Shown piece by piece: positions 61,801 through 64,000 of a DNA stretch of 64,000 nt. A program made the position numbers and the translations under genes. The notes below the pieces were generated by a model. It had not been told where the DNA came from. It worked only from the letters and a program-made list of their open reading frames with translations, and made no database searches. The DNA lies in assembly GCA_019637815.1 (NCBI GenBank), contig JAHBUZ010000014.1, positions 1 through 64,000 on the forward strand. The letters run 5' to 3'. Source of the stretch: Chloroflexota bacterium. Lineage in GTDB: Bacteria > Chloroflexota > Limnocylindria > Limnocylindrales > CSP1-4. The stretch's first letter is position 1. Each line of letters starts with the position of its first letter.

Positions 61801-64000
61801 GCTCTCCGAGGATGGGACGACCTGGCAGGAGGTCCTCCAGGCCGAGCTGACACCGCGCAATGGTGACCAGCCGTTCGTGCTGCCCGCGCCCGTGCCCGCC
61901 CGGTTCGCGCAGCTGCGCATCGAGTCGACCTGGGGAAGCCCGGACAGGACCCGGGTCGTGCTCGGCGCCTGGAAGGTGGTCGCCCAGCCGGGCGTCGTGC
62001 CTGACGGGCTGCCCATCGACATCAGCGAACCGGCCCGGGGCGGGCACATGGTGCGGATGCAGCCGAACACCGGTATCGACCGGCAGGCGAACGAGATCCT
62101 CACCGAGGACCCGACCGCGACACGGCGGGCGCCCACGGCGCGCGCCGGGACCCGCCTCACGGGGGTGGTCGGGTTCCTGGAGGGCCGGCTGGCGCTCCTC
62201 GACCGACTGGAGTGGGTCGACCCGACGGGCTCCGATCCGGGCACCCGGGTCCGCCGGATCGACGTGGAGGTCAGCGAGGACAGCCCCGTCGGGCCGTGGA
62301 CCTCCGTGGGAACGTGGCCCCTGGAGCGTGCCGGGGACGGCACGATCGAGCCCTTCGTCCTGCCCGACGCCACCTGGGCGCGCTACGTCCGGTTCACGAG
62401 CGGGCCATCCGCCGAGGGGACCCGGGCCATCGAGCTGCCAGCACTCCTGCGGGTCATCGAGCGCCGCGATGGCCCGGCGCCAGGGTCGATCCTGGGCGAG
62501 TGGGGACAGGGCGACCCGCGGGGACCACGGGATCTCCTGGAGCCGCCGGACCTGACCACGGTGACCGATGACGACGTGGACGACGACACCCCCGACCAGG
62601 CACGCCCGCTGACAGCCGGGCTGGTGGCGCAGGGGCGCGTCCATCGCGGGCGGGACGTGGACTGGTACGCCGTCACGATCCCGGAGGGCGAGCGGTCCGT
62701 GCGCTTCACGGTGGGCGGGACGCCATCGGTGGGTGTCGCGCTCACGATGCTCGACCCCGACGGCCGACCGGTCCCGATGACCTTCGCGCCGGGGGATGCG
62801 CCGGGCACGATGCGCTACGAGGCGAACGTCACGCCCGGCGCGACCTACCGCGTGCGTGTCGCCCAGCCACCCTTCTCCGCGGTGTTCACGTTCGATACGA
62901 GCGGCAGCATGGGCCGGTACCTCGCGTTCGTCTCGCAGGCGCTGCGCGCCTACACGGCGGGCGTGATCCAGGGCAGCGAGCAGGTCCTCGTCATCCCCTT
63001 CGAGGAGGAGCCGCTCCTGGGCGAGTGGAGCGACCAGCCGTACCAGCTCCAGGACGCCGTGGACCGTCATGTGGCCAACGTCGGCTCGAGTAGCGCGGAA
63101 GCGGCGCTCGTCGCCGCCTCCGAGCGGCTCGCCGGGCGCGAAGGGGCACGCGCGATCCTGCTGGTGACGGACGCGGAGACGAGCAGCTATGGACGGTCCG
63201 AGGAGATGTGGACGCTCCTCTCGGCCGTCCGACCCATGGTCTTCGCCGTCCACATCGGCGCCGACTCGAACCATCGGCGCGCACGGAACCTGATGCAGGA
63301 CTGGGCCATGGCGGGTGGCGGTGCCTACGCGTACGCCCGCTCCCACGCCGACATCGACCAGGCGTTCGACCGCATGGCGACCCGGCTCCGACGACCCGCC
63401 AGCTACACGCTGGTGCATGCCACGTCTCCGGACGAGCTGCCCCCGCCGACGCCCGGCCGGCTGTCGGTCGTGGCGCCCGCGGACGGGGATGGCACCCAGA
63501 GCGCGGTGGTCGGGCGGGACGTGGCCGTGGAGCTCATCCTCGACACCTCGGGCAGCATGCTCGAGCGGTTCGGGGGCCAGCGGCGGATCGACGTCGCCAG
63601 GTCCGTCCTGGCGGCGCTCGTGCGGGACGACATCCCACCAGGGGTCAACGTGGCGCTCCGGACGTTCGTGCGCGCCGCCCGCTCCTGCGACACGGAGCTG
63701 GCCATCCCCCTGGGACCGCTCGACCCCGAGGCCATGGCCAGCCACATCGAGTCGCTGCGGGTGCTCCGGTCGGTCCGGACGCCGCTCGCCGCCGCCATCA
63801 GCGCGGTCGCGGACGACCTGGCGGATGTGACCGGGCCGCGCATCGTCATCGTGGTGAGCGATGGCGAGGAGAGCTGCGGTGGGAACCCGCAGCGTGCCGT
63901 CCGGCAGCTGGTCGCCCAGGGGTTCGATGTCACCGTCAACGTGGTCGGTCTCGCGCTCGATGACCGCCGGGTCCGCCGATCCATCCAGCGTCTCGCGGAG
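58859..64000 (+). CDS. Giant secreted protein with PPC-like repeats and two VWA domains (3' end cut)
   Basis: At least 1714 residues. It starts with a signal peptide or signal anchor (about residues 7-34, hydrophobic, ending near ALGQGACV). Six segments of ~120 residues each begin with an EPN motif (EPND in most; near residues 42, 181, 297, 418, 540 and 657) and continue with a G-x-L...D-x-D-x-Y/F-x-W/F/V pattern, like bacterial pre-peptidase C-terminal (PPC) domains. A seventh, without EPND, is near 1241. A NEW3-like beta domain follows about residue 765 after a PPPPP hinge. The first VWA domain has the MIDAS FDTSGSMG (D1346) and the second LDTSGSMLE (D1562) with VSDGEESCGG. A TATCAT box at 58781-58786 may be its -10. 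The likely role is extracellular metal-dependent adhesion or assembly; no catalytic domain is visible. Confidence 0.85.
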   Translation, partial: MSRARATAIALLAAAGATLGMLGWGVIAGPVALGQGACVADVEPNDTPEEATTLAAPMCIEGTLPDGDQDLFLWTVSEADAGHPWTFTIEGPPATLTSAKLLPIVSEPGAVPIRPGNVLLAVDHGPDAFEPTATPDILLRPGRYLLGISRSSTADGSLLIDPPYRLEIVPGTPLPPIVEQEPNQDAATATVVADLFAVSGDLQETRDVYRWTVSDAIADQPVTIRLHGPVASGMALTLRDEATGASHRQVTLDERGIAHIDDLRLPAGGYQLELTPSMDVRTPYVLSASPSEVADADPEPNDHALTAVPLDPARPVARGRLTVGDSRDRYLLTVDDALAAGLLDIRLLWREGPDRELCLETLQQRAIQCRRASDGVSIDGLTLPVGQYVIAVSGQPAPFSMYLLRVDMTTAPAPDFETEPNDDIPNATRMRATDPMRGRFGIGDRDVFRVTVTGEAQLWQLDATGPGVRQARWLKADGSALAEVRGAPDPAAGPGHATARLTDLYLIPGDHWFRLDGATDGEYSLTFTPLGPPDPAGEREPNDVTLNAEPLGVGVRRTGRLPRTEDTDVFRFSLDERERVRVAVEPPDEAAIRLRVAHGTNRLTTLTSPGPGAQVTWDALLQPGDYEIWLDSTTPSTERYALTVTRLDPFAITTDQEPNDRIALAVPLPASLHIEGDGTRELDNDWYALGVLPHGGDLVVRITGDLRGVRVSDGSREYRSEDDREGGHTIAGLPAGVPLWLRLDAVGPYTAQVEPGTTGLAGPVPPPPPLAASVVVTATPLQVAAYRDVGQAVAGVVTITNDASADQRLHLDAATSAHRWTVTFDAEAVDVPAAGSTSVPFVLEVPADVPPDRPVRVTVRARDAAGAQVTGSLDIDADRDIEPVGPRQSWMLPPELLGGLDLAASALGGVPVGATDGEAEAQLYDGLTPAGGGFRSREVDLPITFTVDLAGDMSVPVVGTILDAHGNRDSTDPVPRAFTLLLSEDGTTWQEVLQAELTPRNGDQPFVLPAPVPARFAQLRIESTWGSPDRTRVVLGAWKVVAQPGVVPDGLPIDISEPARGGHMVRMQPNTGIDRQANEILTEDPTATRRAPTARAGTRLTGVVGFLEGRLALLDRLEWVDPTGSDPGTRVRRIDVEVSEDSPVGPWTSVGTWPLERAGDGTIEPFVLPDATWARYVRFTSGPSAEGTRAIELPALLRVIERRDGPAPGSILGEWGQGDPRGPRDLLEPPDLTTVTDDDVDDDTPDQARPLTAGLVAQGRVHRGRDVDWYAVTIPEGERSVRFTVGGTPSVGVALTMLDPDGRPVPMTFAPGDAPGTMRYEANVTPGATYRVRVAQPPFSAVFTFDTSGSMGRYLAFVSQALRAYTAGVIQGSEQVLVIPFEEEPLLGEWSDQPYQLQDAVDRHVANVGSSSAEAALVAASERLAGREGARAILLVTDAETSSYGRSEEMWTLLSAVRPMVFAVHIGADSNHRRARNLMQDWAMAGGGAYAYARSHADIDQAFDRMATRLRRPASYTLVHATSPDELPPPTPGRLSVVAPADGDGTQSAVVGRDVAVELILDTSGSMLERFGGQRRIDVARSVLAALVRDDIPPGVNVALRTFVRAARSCDTELAIPLGPLDPEAMASHIESLRVLRSVRTPLAAAISAVADDLADVTGPRIVIVVSDGEESCGGNPQRAVRQLVAQGFDVTVNVVGLALDDRRVRRSIQRLAE

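Noticed and set aside
60680..63745. 1021-codon minus-strand frame opposite the VWA/PPC gene
   Set aside because: Arg/His/Pro-rich without motifs; the plus-strand frame has repeated domains and two MIDAS motifs in frame.

Overview
The window is a very GC-rich bacterial chromosome segment; coding regions use mostly G/C-ending codons and many genes start with GTG or TTG. It carries single-copy housekeeping loci: the division and cell wall (dcw) cluster, RNase P RNA, succinate dehydrogenase, succinyl-CoA ligase and parAB. No outer-membrane or LPS genes are visible. Gene content and the style of the proteins suggest a Chloroflexota-like (possibly Limnocylindria-type) or related monoderm heterotroph. 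This placement is an inference from reading, not from a search.

Layout. (1) 1-10.4 kb: a truncated DUF2520 oxidoreductase, an ~800-bp gene-poor gap with a perfect 28-bp dyad, aconitase, an APC-type permease, a methyltransferase, a small membrane protein and a membrane-anchored sulfatase-like protein. (2) 10.3-18.9 kb: a sugar locus with a ROK repressor, an MglBAC-type galactose/glucose ABC transporter and a Gfo/Idh/MocA dehydrogenase on one strand, and a divergent xylulokinase and phosphotransferase on the other. (3) 19.0-39.6 kb: tRNA-Val(CAC), then one long minus-strand dcw block. In transcription order it runs mraZ, rsmH, small ORF, ftsL-like, ftsI, murF, mraY, murD, ftsW, murG, murB, ddl, ftsQ, ftsA, yjbQ, ftsZ, yggS, yggT, yggU. 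murC and murE are absent. The mraZ promoter, four 10-bp-phased MraZ boxes and a ~19-bp tandem array lie upstream of mraZ. A second repeat family and two tandem RNA hairpins precede ftsZ. (4) 40.5-42.4 kb: rnpB and a complete IS30-family insertion sequence. (5) 42.7-56.1 kb: an RNase H-like gene, sdhCDAB, divergent sucCD, a SMP-30-like gene, methylmalonyl-CoA epimerase and mutase, and a three-subunit acyl-CoA carboxylase. (6) 56.1-64 kb: parAB, a small unknown protein and a giant secreted VWA/PPC-repeat protein that runs off the window.

How the genes fit together. The carboxylase, epimerase and mutase turn propionyl-CoA into succinyl-CoA. SucCD and Sdh next door take succinyl-CoA to fumarate, and aconitase at the other end of the window is another TCA enzyme. 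The dcw block supplies lipid II synthesis and the divisome, with expression probably set by MraZ autoregulation at the distal promoter and by an internal ftsZ promoter.

Most interesting non-coding signals: (a) a palindrome of the form GTCTTTGCGCAAAGAC, present twice upstream of the biotin carboxylase gene and once inside parB, where it forces rare codons; it is a candidate divergent parS or acyl-CoA-responsive operator. (b) A four-copy (plus two degenerate inverted copies) ~70-bp-period repeat upstream of ftsZ. (c) Tandem hairpins in the ftsZ leader whose pairing is kept by a G-U wobble only on the ftsZ-sense strand. (d) The 19-bp tandem array upstream of mraZ. (e) Two near-identical 28-bp dyads 38 kb apart.
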